From Methylocystis hirsuta (GTDB taxonomy: Bacteria > Pseudomonadota > Alphaproteobacteria > Rhizobiales > Beijerinckiaceae), in contig NZ_QWDD01000001.1 in assembly GCF_003722355.1 (NCBI RefSeq), positions 2,905,001 through 2,969,000 of the forward strand: DNA of 64,000 nt, given 5' to 3'. Positions 35,148 to 44,805 of this stretch are shown here, in pieces. Position 1 is the stretch's first letter, and every line of letters begins with the position of its first letter. The notes under the pieces were generated by a model. It made no database searches and was not told the origin of the DNA. It was given only the letters and a program-made list of their open reading frames with translations. Made by a program: the position numbers and the translations under genes.

Positions 35148-35289
35148 CAAAGCCTCCGAGTAAGACGCGGTAAGAATAACGAATTTGCGCGGCGGGGGCA
35201 AGATTCAGCTTTTTAATGGTATTCTATTACCGTACGACGAGCAGTCAGATTTTGCTAGCGCTCCAGAAGGATTGGTAGCCACAAACCGC

Positions 35290-35318
35290 TTGACCTCCCC
35301 TCGCCCATCCCCTATCCA
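35290..35318 (+). promoter_or_regulatory. Sigma-70-type promoter of rplM-rpsI
   Basis: TTGACC, a 17-bp spacer and TATCCA at 35313-35318. The start point would be near 35325, giving a 37-nt leader before rplM. Ordinary strong housekeeping promoter pattern. Confidence 0.5.
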
Positions 35319-35361
35319 CTCGGCTTCCGAACACTTCGCGTTCTGACGGAATTCCCATCCC

Positions 35362-35832
35362 ATGTTTGGCAAGACCTATTCGGCGACTCCCGCCGACATC
35401 GAAAAGAAGTGGGTGCTGATCGACGCCTCCGGGCTCATCGTCGGCCGCCTCGCCACCATCATTGCGCTACGTCTGCGCGGCAAGCACAAGGCGACGTTCA
35501 CGCCGCATATGGACGATGGCGACAACATCATCGTCATCAACGCCGAAAAGGTGGTGCTGACCGGCCGCAAGCGCGACCAGAAGGTCTATCACCACCACAC
35601 GGGATTCCCCGGCGGCATCAAGGAACGCTCGGCGAAGTTCCTTCTCGAGGGGCGCTTCCCGGAGCGAGTCCTGGAAAAGGCCGTGCAGCGCATGCTGCCG
35701 CGCGGCCCCTTGGGCCGCAAGCAGTTCGGCAATCTGCGCGTCTATAAGGGCGCCGAACATCCGCATGAGGCGCAGAGCCCACAGACGCTCGACGTCGCCG
35801 CCCTGAACGTCAAGAATAGCCGGAGCGCCTGA
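35362..35832 (+). CDS. rplM: 50S ribosomal protein L13
   Basis: 156 aa. [20 protein letters not shown], then [40 protein letters not shown] and the C-terminal [20 protein letters not shown], the full L13 pattern. Early-assembling large-subunit protein. It is followed 2 nt later by rpsI; the rplM-rpsI operon is universal in bacteria. Confidence 0.98.
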   Translation: MFGKTYSATPADIEKKWVLIDASGLIVGRLATIIALRLRGKHKATFTPHMDDGDNIIVINAEKVVLTGRKRDQKVYHHHTGFPGGIKERSAKFLLEGRFPERVLEKAVQRMLPRGPLGRKQFGNLRVYKGAEHPHEAQSPQTLDVAALNVKNSRSA

Positions 35833-35834
35833 TC

Positions 35835-36314
35835 ATGGCCGAGACCACTCTTTCCTCGCTTTCCGATCTTCAGGGAAGCGTCGCCACGGCGCCCGAGTCT
35901 CCGCGCTATGTGCAGAAGCTCGACAAGCAGGGCCGCGCCTATGCGACCGGCAAGCGCAAAAACGCCGTCGCGCGCGTCTGGATCAAGCCGGGCCCCGGCA
36001 AGATCACCGTCAACGGCCGCGACGTCGAGGTCTATTTCGCCCGTCCGGTGCTGCGCATGATTCTGGCCCAGCCCTTCGGCGTCACCAAGCGGACGGGTCA
36101 ATATGACATCGTCGTTACGGTCGCCGGGGGCGGACTTTCCGGCCAGGCCGGCGCGGTGCGCCATGGCCTCGCCAAGGCGCTGACCGCTTACGAGCCGGAC
36201 CTGCGTCCCGCGCTCAAGAAGGAAGGCTTCCTGACGCGCGACTCCCGCGTCGTCGAGCGCAAGAAATACGGCAAGCGGAAAGCCCGCCGCAGCTTCCAGT
36301 TCTCGAAGCGCTAG
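35835..36314 (+). CDS. rpsI: 30S ribosomal protein S9
   Basis: 159 aa, full S9 pattern: [59 protein letters not shown] and the tRNA-contacting C-terminus [10 protein letters not shown]. The N-terminal 35 residues are the alphaproteobacterial extension. The TAG stop codon (36312-36314) is formed at the left edge of an IS630 element: TA is the target duplication and G is the first base of the element. The original stop was probably TAA. Confidence 0.98.
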   Translation: MAETTLSSLSDLQGSVATAPESPRYVQKLDKQGRAYATGKRKNAVARVWIKPGPGKITVNGRDVEVYFARPVLRMILAQPFGVTKRTGQYDIVVTVAGGGLSGQAGAVRHGLAKALTAYEPDLRPALKKEGFLTRDSRVVERKKYGKRKARRSFQFSKR

Positions 36315-36402
36315 AGCGCGTTCGTCGTTTTCCGATTCTTTGTGGGATTCCCGAATCGGCTGAAGAGTGATTCCTTCATGGCGACAGCGATGGAGGCGAA
36401 GC

Positions 36403-36789
36403 ATGGCTCGGGCCTACAGCCAGGATTTGCGTGACCGCGTGATTGACGCCGCGTTGGCGGGGACCCCGGCGCGCCATGCGGCGGCGCGCTTTGGGATCGG
36501 CGACGCGACAGCGATCGTGTGGGTGCGGCGGGCGCGCGAGACGGGCGAGCGCTCGGCACGCAGGCAAGGACAACCGCGGCGCTCGAAGCTTGACCCGCAT
36601 CGCGATTATCTGCTCGGCCTAATCGAAGCGACGCCGGACCTGACCATCAGCGAACTTTTGGAGCGGCTTTTGGCCGAGCGCGGGATGAAGGCCAGCCGAG
36701 CGACGCTGTGGACTTTCCTCGACCGCTGCGGTCTGACGTTCAAAAAAAGACCGCCCACGCGAGCGAGCAAGACCGGCCAGACATCGTGA
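36403..36789 (+). CDS. IS630 transposase, first frame (DNA-binding part)
   Basis: 128 aa, [20 protein letters not shown], with two helix-turn-helix units ([20 protein letters not shown] and [20 protein letters not shown]). It ends just after the slippery A7 run at 36742-36748 in its own frame. A -1 shift there joins it to the catalytic frame. The two-frame arrangement with ribosomal frameshifting is known for many IS630 elements. Confidence 0.85.
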   Translation: MARAYSQDLRDRVIDAALAGTPARHAAARFGIGDATAIVWVRRARETGERSARRQGQPRRSKLDPHRDYLLGLIEATPDLTISELLERLLAERGMKASRATLWTFLDRCGLTFKKRPPTRASKTGQTS

Positions 36790-37349
36790 AGCGGCGCGAA
36801 GAGTGGTTTGACGGCCAGCTCGATCTCGACCCCGAGAAGCTCGTGTTCATCGACGAGACCTGGGCGACGACGAACATGGCGCGCAAATGCGGTCGCGCGC
36901 CCAAGGGAGAACGGCTGCGCGCAAGCATTCCTCATGGCCATTGGAAAACGACGACCTTCGTCGCCGGGCTACGCCTCTGCGGCCTGACCGCGCCGATGGT
37001 CCTTGACGGCCCGATCAATGGCTTATGGTTCCAGGCCTATGTCGATCAGGTTCTCGTTCCAACGCTCGCGCCGGGCGACATTGTCGTCATGGACAATCTC
37101 GGCAGCCACAAAGGCGCTTCCGTGCGCAAGGCGATCGAGGCGGCAGGCGCGACGCTGCTCTACCTGCCGCCCTATAGCCCCGACTTCAATCCGATCGAAA
37201 ACGCCTTTTCGAAACTCAAGGCGCTGCTGAGAAAGGCCGCCGAGCGAACCATCGACGCCCTTTGGGACAGGATCGGCGCTGTGCTCCACAAGTTCACGCC
37301 GCAAGAATGCGCAAACTTCTTCGTCGCCGCAGGATACGAACCGGTTTAA
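36708..37349 (+). CDS. IS630 transposase, second frame (DDE catalytic part)
   Basis: The open frame from 36708 (effective use from about 36748 after a -1 shift) carries the DDE triad: Asp in [20 protein letters not shown], Asp in [13 protein letters not shown], and Glu in [18 protein letters not shown]. These are the IS630/Tc1-mariner catalytic motifs. No stop or deletion disrupts it, so the element may be active. It is likely not translated by itself; the first frame supplies the DNA-binding domain. Confidence 0.85.
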   Translation: MDFPRPLRSDVQKKTAHASEQDRPDIVKRREEWFDGQLDLDPEKLVFIDETWATTNMARKCGRAPKGERLRASIPHGHWKTTTFVAGLRLCGLTAPMVLDGPINGLWFQAYVDQVLVPTLAPGDIVVMDNLGSHKGASVRKAIEAAGATLLYLPPYSPDFNPIENAFSKLKALLRKAAERTIDALWDRIGAVLHKFTPQECANFFVAAGYEPV

Positions 37350-37394
37350 TGCGAATCCGCTCTAAGCGTCGCGATCTTCAAGGCAAGCATTCGC

Positions 37395-37425
37395 AAAGCG
37401 GCGCTTCGGCGCCGCTTTTGTTTTG
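37395..37425 (+). terminator. Rho-independent terminator, originally of rplM-rpsI
   Basis: AAAGCGGCGC-TTCG-GCGCCGCTTT is a 10-bp stem with a stable TTCG loop, followed by TGTTTT. It lies 31 bp after the IS630 right end. In the IS-free arrangement it would be about 30 bp after the rpsI stop, so it is probably the displaced operon terminator. Confidence 0.85.
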
Positions 37426-37426
37426 G

Positions 37427-37780
37427 TCAGTAGACGCAGATCTTGAAGTCGCTTCCGACCCAGCAGGCGGGATCGGCTTTGGAGCGCTGCGCCTCTCCCC
37501 AGCGGGAGCTGATCCCATCGCGGGTCAGTCCTCGCACTTCAGCGACGCCCGGCGAAATGACGGAGACGTTGATCACCGTCGCGCCGCCAAACGCGGGCTT
37601 GCCGGTTGGCGTAATCGAAAAGCTGCCGCCGCCATCGTCAGCCGAAAAATCGCACTTCCCCTTATAGGGCGTCATGCCGGCGCCGATCACTCCGCATCTC
37701 GCGGGTCGCGCGACCGCCTCCTCGAGCAAAAGTTGCTGCATCATAACGATCGAAACAATCAAAACCGCAATTCTCTTCAT
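37427..37780 (-). CDS. Secreted protein of unknown function
   Basis: 117 aa with a signal peptide (MKRIAVLIVSIVMMQQLLLE, cleavage likely after EAVARP or nearby). The mature part has four cysteines (ARCGVIGAG, KGKCDFSADDGG, DPACWVGSDF, FKICVY) that could make two disulfides. It ends right next to the rpsI terminator on the opposite strand. No family is recognised with certainty; a periplasmic or secreted role is inferred from the signal and cysteines only. Confidence 0.65.
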   Translation of the reverse strand: MKRIAVLIVSIVMMQQLLLEEAVARPARCGVIGAGMTPYKGKCDFSADDGGGSFSITPTGKPAFGGATVINVSVISPGVAEVRGLTRDGISSRWGEAQRSKADPACWVGSDFKICVY

Positions 37781-37859
37781 GAAAGTCTCCCGTCGTAGCG
37801 TCCGCCGGAGGCGCCAAACTCAATCAACGATCGTCGAACGTCATAGTTCAATGCGGCGC

Positions 37860-39149
37860 TCATTCGATATCCGACTCCCTATGTCTTTCGTGCAGGCCCG
37901 CGACGCCAAGGAGGCCCGCGCTGGCGCCGAAGATGAGATAGAAGGCGGGCGCGACAGGCGTGTCGAAAAAGCCGATCAACCACGCGACGATAAACGGGGC
38001 GAAGCCGCCAAAGATCATCACAGCGACATTGTAGGGGATCGCAAGGCCCGCGGAACGCATGTGCGTGGGAAACTGCTCCGCGAGCGCCGTCGAAAACGCC
38101 CCGCAGATGCCCGACATCATGACGCAGAAAGCTATTTGCGCCAACGCCAGCGCCAAAACGGACCGTTCCGCTTGAAGCCAGACGTAGAGGGGATAAGCGC
38201 ACAGTAGAAGCAAACCATTCGACGCCAGCAGCAGCGGTCGCCGGCCGACGACGTCGGAGAAACCGCCCATCAACGGCGTCAGCGCCATCAGCAGCAGGAG
38301 CGAGGGCGCCTGGGCGAGGAAGGATTGTTCAAGAGTCAATCCCATCTCGGTCTTTGCGTAGGTCGGCATATAGACGAGGATCACGTAGAATGAGATGGTC
38401 GTGCCGATCGTGGCGACGAAACAGACGAGCAGCCTCTCGCCGCGCCGGCGGATCAGATCGACAAACGCCTCCCGCGCGCCGCGCGCCCTTGCCGTCGCCT
38501 TGAAAGCCGGCGTTTCGTCGAGATGATGTCGGATATAGAATCCGACGGGGCCAATCAGCAGGCCCGCGAAAAACGGCAGGCGCCACGCCCACTCATTCAC
38601 CGCATCCACCGAGAAAACGCTCGTCACGACAATGCCCGCCAGCGTCGCGAGCAGGATCGAAAGCGCCTGCCCGAATACTTGCAGTGAGCCATAGAAACCA
38701 CGCCGGCCGCGGGGCGCCATTTCAATGAGAAAGCAGGTCGAGCTGGAGTATTCTCCGCCGGTCGCAAACCCCTGCAGCAAGCGGCCGGCGACGATAAGCA
38801 GAGGGGCAAAAACGCCGATCTTCGCGTAGGTCGGCGTGAGCGCGATGACAGCCACCGCGGCGGTCATCGCGAACATGACGAGTTGCAACGCCGCCTTCCG
38901 CCCTTTTCGGTCCGCGTAAAGTCCGAAAAAGAGTCCCCCGAGCGGCCGCGTGCAGAACCCCGCGCCGAAAGTGGCGAACGCCAGCAGCAGAGACGCGGTG
39001 TCGTCGCGGCTCGGAAAGAACGCCTGCGCCAGAACGGAAGCAAAAAAACCATAGACGACGAAATCGTACCACTCGAGCGCGTTGCCGATCACGGCCGCCG
39101 CGATCTGTTTGGGCGCTCCCGCTTGGCGCATATTCTGGCGCATATCCAT
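37860..39149 (-). CDS. MFS transporter, metabolite:H+ symporter (ProP-like) family
   Basis: About 429 aa from ATG 39149, 12 predicted membrane helices. The N-terminal AAAVIGNALEWYDFVVYGFF is the hallmark of the MHS group (proline/betaine, citrate, shikimate transporters). The conserved loop between helices 2 and 3 is RPLGGLFFGLYADRKGRKAA. LLQGFATGGEYSSSTCFLIE is the helix-5 region. Substrate cannot be assigned. A longer frame up to 39206 exists without a good ribosome-binding site. Confidence 0.88.
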   Translation of the reverse strand: MDMRQNMRQAGAPKQIAAAVIGNALEWYDFVVYGFFASVLAQAFFPSRDDTASLLLAFATFGAGFCTRPLGGLFFGLYADRKGRKAALQLVMFAMTAAVAVIALTPTYAKIGVFAPLLIVAGRLLQGFATGGEYSSSTCFLIEMAPRGRRGFYGSLQVFGQALSILLATLAGIVVTSVFSVDAVNEWAWRLPFFAGLLIGPVGFYIRHHLDETPAFKATARARGAREAFVDLIRRRGERLLVCFVATIGTTISFYVILVYMPTYAKTEMGLTLEQSFLAQAPSLLLLMALTPLMGGFSDVVGRRPLLLASNGLLLLCAYPLYVWLQAERSVLALALAQIAFCVMMSGICGAFSTALAEQFPTHMRSAGLAIPYNVAVMIFGGFAPFIVAWLIGFFDTPVAPAFYLIFGASAGLLGVAGLHERHRESDIE

Positions 39150-39225
39150 GCAAATTTCTCGATTGTCCGCGCGCGTGGCGTCTTCGCCTTCGCAGTCGTA
39201 AGCCACGGCCGCTAGAGGACATCCC

Positions 39226-39324
39226 GATCACATGAAATCATGCGATCGACAAGAAAGCGCCCAAAACCACAATGTTGGAGCAGGTTCTCATCGAAAAAGT
39301 CTGTCAACTTTTTCGGAACCTGCT
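39226..39324. repeat. 99-bp interspersed repeat, copy 1
   Basis: Runs from GATCACATGAAATCATGCGA to TTTTTCGGAACCTGCT. It is nearly identical, in inverted orientation, to 43518-43616. It contains nested inverted repeats: CGAAAAAGT-CTGTCA-ACTTTTTCG inside GCAGGTTC...GAACCTGC. It directly abuts an IS5-type transposase remnant on its right. Confidence 0.85.
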
Positions 39325-39616
39325 TGTCTTATGATGAGGGTTGTTGGGGATGACGGCGCGCCCTTGGCGGCGATGACGTGACGCAAGTGATCGGCGATGG
39401 TGGAGTCGACGATCAGATATTCGAAGTCCGGATCATCAGACATCGCCTCGAAAAAAATTCGCCGCCAGCCCCCCGTTGAGGCTCGCCTGAAACGCCGGGA
39501 CACGCTGTTTCAATCCCCAAACGCTTCCGAAGATCACGCGAGGGAGAGCCCGTGCGCACGATCCACGACGCCATCCGCTCCCAAGCCACGTCGGTCAAAA
39601 CCACTCGGTCCATCAC
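39325..39616 (-). pseudogene. IS5-family transposase remnant
   Basis: On the reverse strand the N-terminal part VVLTDVAWERMASWIVRTG is in one frame and GGWRRIFFEAMSDDPDFEYL-IVDSTIADH, with the first catalytic Asp, in another. This is the characteristic start of IS5-group transposases (usual form: DPDxEYLIVDSTIVRAHQH). The gene is frameshifted and lacks everything after about one third of the protein, so it is dead. Confidence 0.75.
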
Positions 39617-39691
39617 ACCCAGGGCCGCCTCCCCAAAGGCCGCCTTGAATCTGATTTGCGCCTATAAGGGAATCCTTAGAGTCCACACCAC

Positions 39692-40756
<1,065 letters not shown>

Positions 40757-41076
40757 GGCTGAAAATTCCTTCTGACACGGTTAGCTAGGCGCAGGCAATG
40801 CGGCTGCGAGGGCGATCGCGAAGCAAGGGGAACGACGCTCGACCCTGAACTCCAGTGTACACGATTTGTTCTTTTTTGCCAAGTTCTTTTTGGAGACCTT
40901 GCCCGGAAATTGAGGGTCGACGACAAGGAGTGATCGGGCGGACTTGTGCGCGAAGCCCTCCCCAGCCACGCCCCCGCATTTGCGCCCTCCCCCGCCATCC
41001 GTGTATCTCTTTGGGCGTGGCGGTTTCGCCATTCCATCCACGCGGCCAAATTCGCCGCTGACCGCAAGGCCGTTTC

Positions 41077-41604
41077 ATGCCGCTTGCCGCCGCCATTCGC
41101 ACCATTCCCGATTATCCCAAGAAGGGAATCCTCTTTCGCGACATCACCACCCTGCTCGGCGACGCCAAGGCGTTCCGCAAGGCGGTCGACGAACTCGTGC
41201 AGCCCTGGTGCGGCGGCAAGATCGACAAGGTCGCTGGGATGGAGGCGCGCGGCTTCATCCTGGGGGGCGCGGTGGCGCATCAGCTTTCCGCCGGCTTCAT
41301 CCCGATTCGCAAGAAGGGCAAGCTGCCGCATCGCGTCGTCTCGATCGCCTATGAGCTCGAATATGGCGTCGACGAAATGGAGATGCATGAGGACGCGGTC
41401 CGCCCCGGCGAACGGGTGATTCTCGTCGACGATCTGATCGCCACCGGCGGCACCGCCGAGGGCGCGGTGAAGCTCCTGCGCCAGGCCGGCGCCGACGTCG
41501 TCGCCGCCTGTTTCGTCATCGACCTGCCCGATCTCGCCGGCGTGAAAAGGCTCCAGACGCTGGGCGTCCCGGTGCGCACGCTCGTCGCCTTCGAAGGCCA
41601 CTAA
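41077..41604 (+). CDS. apt: Adenine phosphoribosyltransferase
   Basis: Purine salvage: adenine + PRPP to AMP. 175 aa. [20 protein letters not shown] at the N-terminus, [17 protein letters not shown] near residue 53, flexible loop [14 protein letters not shown], and the PRPP-binding motif [20 protein letters not shown] near 109. Divergent from recA; the 320-bp gap between them holds both promoters and no gene. Confidence 0.96.
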   Translation: MPLAAAIRTIPDYPKKGILFRDITTLLGDAKAFRKAVDELVQPWCGGKIDKVAGMEARGFILGGAVAHQLSAGFIPIRKKGKLPHRVVSIAYELEYGVDEMEMHEDAVRPGERVILVDDLIATGGTAEGAVKLLRQAGADVVAACFVIDLPDLAGVKRLQTLGVPVRTLVAFEGH

Positions 41605-41702
41605 AGCGCCTTTTTCGAATGGTCTTGCTCAGCCCAGGCTCGAAGTTCAGAAATTCGGTTAGAATCTCGGCTCAGAATCTTCAGGAGAGGCTGCATAGGC
41701 GC

Positions 41703-43013
41703 ATGACGCCGCGACAGACCCATTTGGCGCTGGCGGCGATCGCCGTCGCCGCGCTCGTCGGCGGAGTCGCGGCCCTCCGCTACATCCCCTGGGGCGGGAG
41801 CGCGTCTCCCGTCCGCAGCGACGCCGCGCGCAGCGCCTGGAGCGGCGCGCTGCCGACCGGCCTGCGCAGCATGGCCCTGCGGATAAAGCCCGGCGCGTTC
41901 CCCCCTGCTCCGCCGCCCGAGCCCACAATAGCGACGCCGCAAGAGCCGACCGTCGAGGCGGCGACGCTGCCGGCGCAAGACGGCGTCGAAGGGTCGGTGT
42001 CGTTCCCGCCCGCGCCGCCGCCCGCGCGACCGGAGATTGTGGAAAAGCCCACGCCGCTGCCCCCGTCGCGACCGGCCAATCTCGCCGAGCTTGCGGACAA
42101 ATTCGCCGAGGCGGCGGCGGCGGCCCCCGCCGAGCAGCCGCAAACCGCCGAGGCGACCCCGACCGCGCCCGCCGAGGTTCCGGCGACGGCGCCGGCGCTC
42201 GCCAATGCGCCGCTGCCGCCGGCCCGGCCGCAGGAGCCGTCGGCGAGAGCCGCGGTTGAGGCGACGCCGACGGCGCAGGAGTCGGCGCCGCCGACCCAGG
42301 TGGCGCGCGCCGTCGAGCCGACCCTGCGGGCGGCGCCCGAGGACGCGTTTCAGCAGGAGGCCCCGATCCGTTACGGCATGGGGGATCAGGTCTTCGTGCG
42401 CATCTTCAAGCAGGAAGGGCAGCTCGAGCTTTGGCTCCGAAAGAGCAACAGCCGCTTCTCGCTCTACAAGACCTATCCAATCTGCAAATGGTCCGGCAGG
42501 CTCGGACCCAAGCTCAAGGAAGCCGACTACCAGTCGCCGGAAGGCTTCTACAGCGTCTCGGCGAAGCAGTTGCATCCGCATTCGAATTATCATCGCGCGT
42601 TCAACGTCGGCTATCCGAACGCCTTCGATCGCCAGAACGGCAGGACCGGCGGCCTCGTCATGGTGCATGGCGCGTGCAAGTCGGTCGGCTGCTTCGCCAT
42701 GACCGACCGCGGCATCGAGGAAATCTACGCCTTCGTCGAGGCGGCGATGCGCGCCGGCCAGCACGAAGTGCAAGTGCATATTTTTCCCTTCCGCTTGACG
42801 GAGCAGGCGATCGCTCGGGAAACCGGCGGAAGCTGGCTCGCCTTCGTCGGCGCGGGCGGCAATTATCAGCACTGGACCGAGTTCTGGCGCAATCTGAAGC
42901 AAGGCTACGATATCTTCGAGCAGACCGGCGAACCGCCGGCGGCCTTCGCCTGCGGCGATCATTACGCCTTTGGCGCGGGCGATTCGTCATGCCGACGCAT
43001 CGCCGGCTGGTGA
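41703..43013 (+). CDS. L,D-transpeptidase-like murein protein (YafK type) with proline-rich linker
   Basis: 436 aa with an N-terminal membrane anchor (HLALAAIAVAALVGGVAALR), then a long Ala/Pro-rich periplasmic linker (about residues 55-215), and a C-terminal YkuD-type catalytic domain. The active site is VMVHGACKSVGCFAM, where the SxGCxxM Cys and the preceding His form the dyad. YPICKWSGRLGPKLKEADYQ-SPEGFY is typical of YafK-like enzymes, which release or exchange murein cross-links such as bound lipoprotein. ATG 41703 is the first methionine before the anchor. Confidence 0.85.
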   Translation: MTPRQTHLALAAIAVAALVGGVAALRYIPWGGSASPVRSDAARSAWSGALPTGLRSMALRIKPGAFPPAPPPEPTIATPQEPTVEAATLPAQDGVEGSVSFPPAPPPARPEIVEKPTPLPPSRPANLAELADKFAEAAAAAPAEQPQTAEATPTAPAEVPATAPALANAPLPPARPQEPSARAAVEATPTAQESAPPTQVARAVEPTLRAAPEDAFQQEAPIRYGMGDQVFVRIFKQEGQLELWLRKSNSRFSLYKTYPICKWSGRLGPKLKEADYQSPEGFYSVSAKQLHPHSNYHRAFNVGYPNAFDRQNGRTGGLVMVHGACKSVGCFAMTDRGIEEIYAFVEAAMRAGQHEVQVHIFPFRLTEQAIARETGGSWLAFVGAGGNYQHWTEFWRNLKQGYDIFEQTGEPPAAFACGDHYAFGAGDSSCRRIAGW

Positions 43014-43120
43014 CCGAGGCGCGCAACGCTGAGACAAGACTGTTCAGCTTGGTTTCAGCCAGCGCGCGCGAAGATGCCTCGGCAAAAGCGCTGGGGAGCG
43101 CAAACAAGGAAAACGCCCGT

Positions 43121-43519
43121 ATGCGGCTCGTGACCTACTCTATCGTCGGCGCGGCTTGCGCGCTCGGCGTCCTCTTCGCGCCGATCGCCCAGGCGGCCAA
43201 TGCGCCGCTGTGCTTCGCGATCGCCGAAAACTACAACAAATGCATGCGCCAGCATCAGTACGGGCGCGGCGGGCATGGCGGTTATGGTCCGGGCTACGGC
43301 CAAGGTTACGGCCAAGGATACGGCCAAGGCTATCGCCGTGGTTATCCCGGCGACGATTTCGGCGGCGATCGCGGCGACTATGATGGCGATGGCGGCTACG
43401 GCGGATTTGGCGGCGGCGACGGCTATGGCGGCGGCCCGCGTCGCCACCGTTACGAGCGCTCTCCGGCGGCCTGCGCGATCTGGATCGCTCAGATGCAGGC
43501 CAGCGGCTGCTTCAACTAG
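43121..43519 (+). CDS. Secreted Gly/Tyr-rich repeat protein
   Basis: 132 aa with a signal peptide (MRLVTYSIVGAACALGVLFA, cleaved after PIAQA). After NYNKCMRQHQYGRGGHGGY it has a Gly-Tyr-Gln repeat encoded by 12-bp tandem repeats (GQGYGQGYGQGY, 43304-43340 region), then Gly/Asp-rich sequence and a C-terminal part with two cysteines (AACAIWIAQMQASGCFN). Such low-complexity proteins occur in Rhizobiales envelopes; function unknown. AAGGA lies 10 nt upstream. The stop codon overlaps the first bases of a 99-bp repeat. Confidence 0.72.
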   Translation: MRLVTYSIVGAACALGVLFAPIAQAANAPLCFAIAENYNKCMRQHQYGRGGHGGYGPGYGQGYGQGYGQGYRRGYPGDDFGGDRGDYDGDGGYGGFGGGDGYGGGPRRHRYERSPAACAIWIAQMQASGCFN

Positions 43520-43616
43520 CAGGTTCCGAAAAAGTTGATAGACTTTTTCGATGAGAACCTGCTCCAATATTATGATTTTGAGCGATTCCTTATCGATCAC
43601 ATGATTCCATGTGATC
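43518..43616. repeat. 99-bp interspersed repeat, copy 2 (inverted)
   Basis: AGCAGGTTCCGAAAAAGTTG to CCATGTGATC, the inverted counterpart of 39226-39324 with about ten differences. The pair brackets 4.2 kb containing the IS5 remnant, recA, apt, the L,D-transpeptidase and the Gly-rich gene. Confidence 0.85.
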
Positions 43617-43631
43617 GATAAGGAATCGCTC
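43580..43631. repeat. Perfect 24-bp inverted repeat (52-nt hairpin)
   Basis: GAGCGATTCCTTATCGATCA plus CATG pairs exactly with its complement across a 4-nt ATTC loop. It overlaps the end of repeat copy 2. No T-run follows, but this would be a very stable RNA hairpin after the Gly-rich gene and could act as a bidirectional terminator. Confidence 0.85.
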
Positions 43632-43680
43632 TCGCCGAAGAAATGGCGCGGCTCGATTGCGCCGCGCCGCCACCATGTAC

Positions 43681-44004
43681 TCACCTGTAGGGTTTCGGGC
43701 ACTCGCCGTCGGACTTTTTCGCGACCTTGGCGGCGCGACGCGTGCAGTCGTTCCCGTAGGTTTTATCGTCACAACCGCAAACGGGACGATATTCCTTGGT
43801 GCAGATCTTCGGAACCTCCACACACTTGCCGGCGATGTCGGCTCCGCGGCATTGGCCCGGCTCGGGGTCGCACCACAAGCCTTTGTCGCATTGAATGCCG
43901 GCGATGCCTGCGCACATCTCGCCGACCTTGGCGGCCGACGCGGGCGCGGAGACAAAGAGTGAGAGCGCCAGGGCGCTCGCTAATGTCCAAAGTATTTTCG
44001 TCAT
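43681..44004 (-). CDS. Secreted Kazal-type protease inhibitor-like protein, copy 1
   Basis: 107 aa with a signal peptide ([20 protein letters not shown], cleaved after ASA). An N-terminal Cys-rich part ([32 protein letters not shown]) resembles an IGFBP/WAP-like mini-domain. The C-terminal Kazal domain is [20 protein letters not shown] with following Cys residues. Kazal domains bind and block serine proteases. The gene upstream of it on the same strand (44110-44451) is a paralogue; they look like a tandem duplication. Confidence 0.82.
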   Translation of the reverse strand: MTKILWTLASALALSLFVSAPASAAKVGEMCAGIAGIQCDKGLWCDPEPGQCRGADIAGKCVEVPKICTKEYRPVCGCDDKTYGNDCTRRAAKVAKKSDGECPKPYR

Positions 44005-44109
44005 ATCGTCGTCCTCCCTTAAAAAAGTTACGTTGCAGCATTTGCGACGGCGGCTGCTTTCACCGTTTCCTTCGTTCAGACGCGGTCGAACCGCGCCTTC
44101 AACGAGCGG

Positions 44110-44451
44110 TCAGTGGTGGCGCCCGCAGCGGCCATTGTGGTTTTTGCTGACGCCGGCGGCGCGGCGCGCGCAGTCGTTCGGGTAGGTGCGGCCGTCGCAG
44201 CCGCAAACGGGCCTGAAATTGCGCCGACAGAAGGCTGGCTTGCGCGCGCAATGGCCGAACGCGTCGGCGACGTGGCAGGAGCCGGGGCGCATCTCGCACC
44301 AGAGGCCATTGGCGCAGGGGAGACCGGCGATGCCGCCGCACTTCGCGCCGACCCCGCCGGCCGCGACCGCTGGCGACGATGTCGCCATCAAAAGCACGAA
44401 GAGCGTCGAAGCGAGGAGCGCGCAGAGGCGCAAGCCAAGGCGTAAAATCAT
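44110..44451 (-). CDS. Secreted Kazal-type protease inhibitor-like protein, copy 2
   Basis: 113 aa with a signal peptide (RLCALLASTLFVLLMATSSP, cleaved near AVAA). Domain layout as in copy 1: GAKCGGIAGLPCANGLWCEM, SCHVADAFGHCARKP, then the Kazal region FCRRNFRPVCGCDGRTYPND with C-terminal Cys. The reactive loop differs from copy 1 (CRRNFRPVC against CTKEYRPVC), so the target proteases may differ. It lies 105 bp upstream of copy 1. Confidence 0.82.
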   Translation of the reverse strand: MILRLGLRLCALLASTLFVLLMATSSPAVAAGGVGAKCGGIAGLPCANGLWCEMRPGSCHVADAFGHCARKPAFCRRNFRPVCGCDGRTYPNDCARRAAGVSKNHNGRCGRHH

Positions 44452-44574
44452 AGCAATTCTCCAAAAAATGCTTTTGTAACGGAGGGATAACGCCTTAGGC
44501 CGGCGAGCGTTCCCGCGACGGCGGCGGCGGCTGCAGGCCTCCGAATCCAGGTTAACGAGGGGTCATCTCACCGC

Positions 44575-44710
44575 GTCATGGCCGCGCTTGTCGCGGCCAT
44601 CCACGCGATGACGCGAGGCAAATGTGAGGATATGAGCCGAACCTAACGTCTCCGCGCGATGCGTTTCGCGGTTGACCGGCGTGGATGCCCGGCACAAGGC
44701 CGGGCATGAC
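44575..44710. repeat. BIME-like pair of palindromes
   Basis: Outer ends GTCATG and CATGAC enclose two hairpins: ATGGCCGCG-CTTGT-CGCGGCCAT (44578-44600) and ATGCCCGGC-ACAAG-GCCGGGCAT (44685-44707). Inner flanks ATCCACG and CGTGGAT are complementary too. The architecture is the same as the element at 21370 but the sequence differs, so it is a second family of interspersed palindromes. The gap 44452-44800 holds no gene. Confidence 0.75.
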
Positions 44711-44805
44711 GGCTGAGAGTGAGCTGAAATTAACCAGAGTTCGAAGCCCTGCCGGCGGCCGGGGCGTTGATCGTTTGCGCCGGCGCGACTATGCTGCCTC
44801 CCACA

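Larger units (their letters stand above)
36314..37362 (+). mobile_element. IS630-family insertion sequence in the rpsI stop codon
   Basis: A 1049-bp element flanked by TA on both sides (36312-36313 and 37363-37364), the target duplication of the IS630/Tc1 group. The ends are imperfect inverted repeats: GAGCGCGTTCG on the left and GAGCGGATTCG on the complement of the right end, continuing weakly for about 25 bp. It carries a two-frame transposase in the same direction as rpsI. The insertion separates rpsI from its terminator at 37395. Confidence 0.88.

Noticed and set aside
39288..39503. Short open frame as an intact small gene
   Set aside because: It is the frameshifted middle of an IS5-group transposase remnant.
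40868..40886. Possible LexA box upstream of recA (two GTTC sites)
   Set aside because: The alphaproteobacterial box is GTTC-N7-GTTC; here the spacing is 11, and no other arrangement nearby fits.
43295..43345. Short regular repeats considered as CRISPR
   Set aside because: Contiguous 12-bp coding repeats without spacers, in frame with a secreted Gly/Tyr-rich protein.
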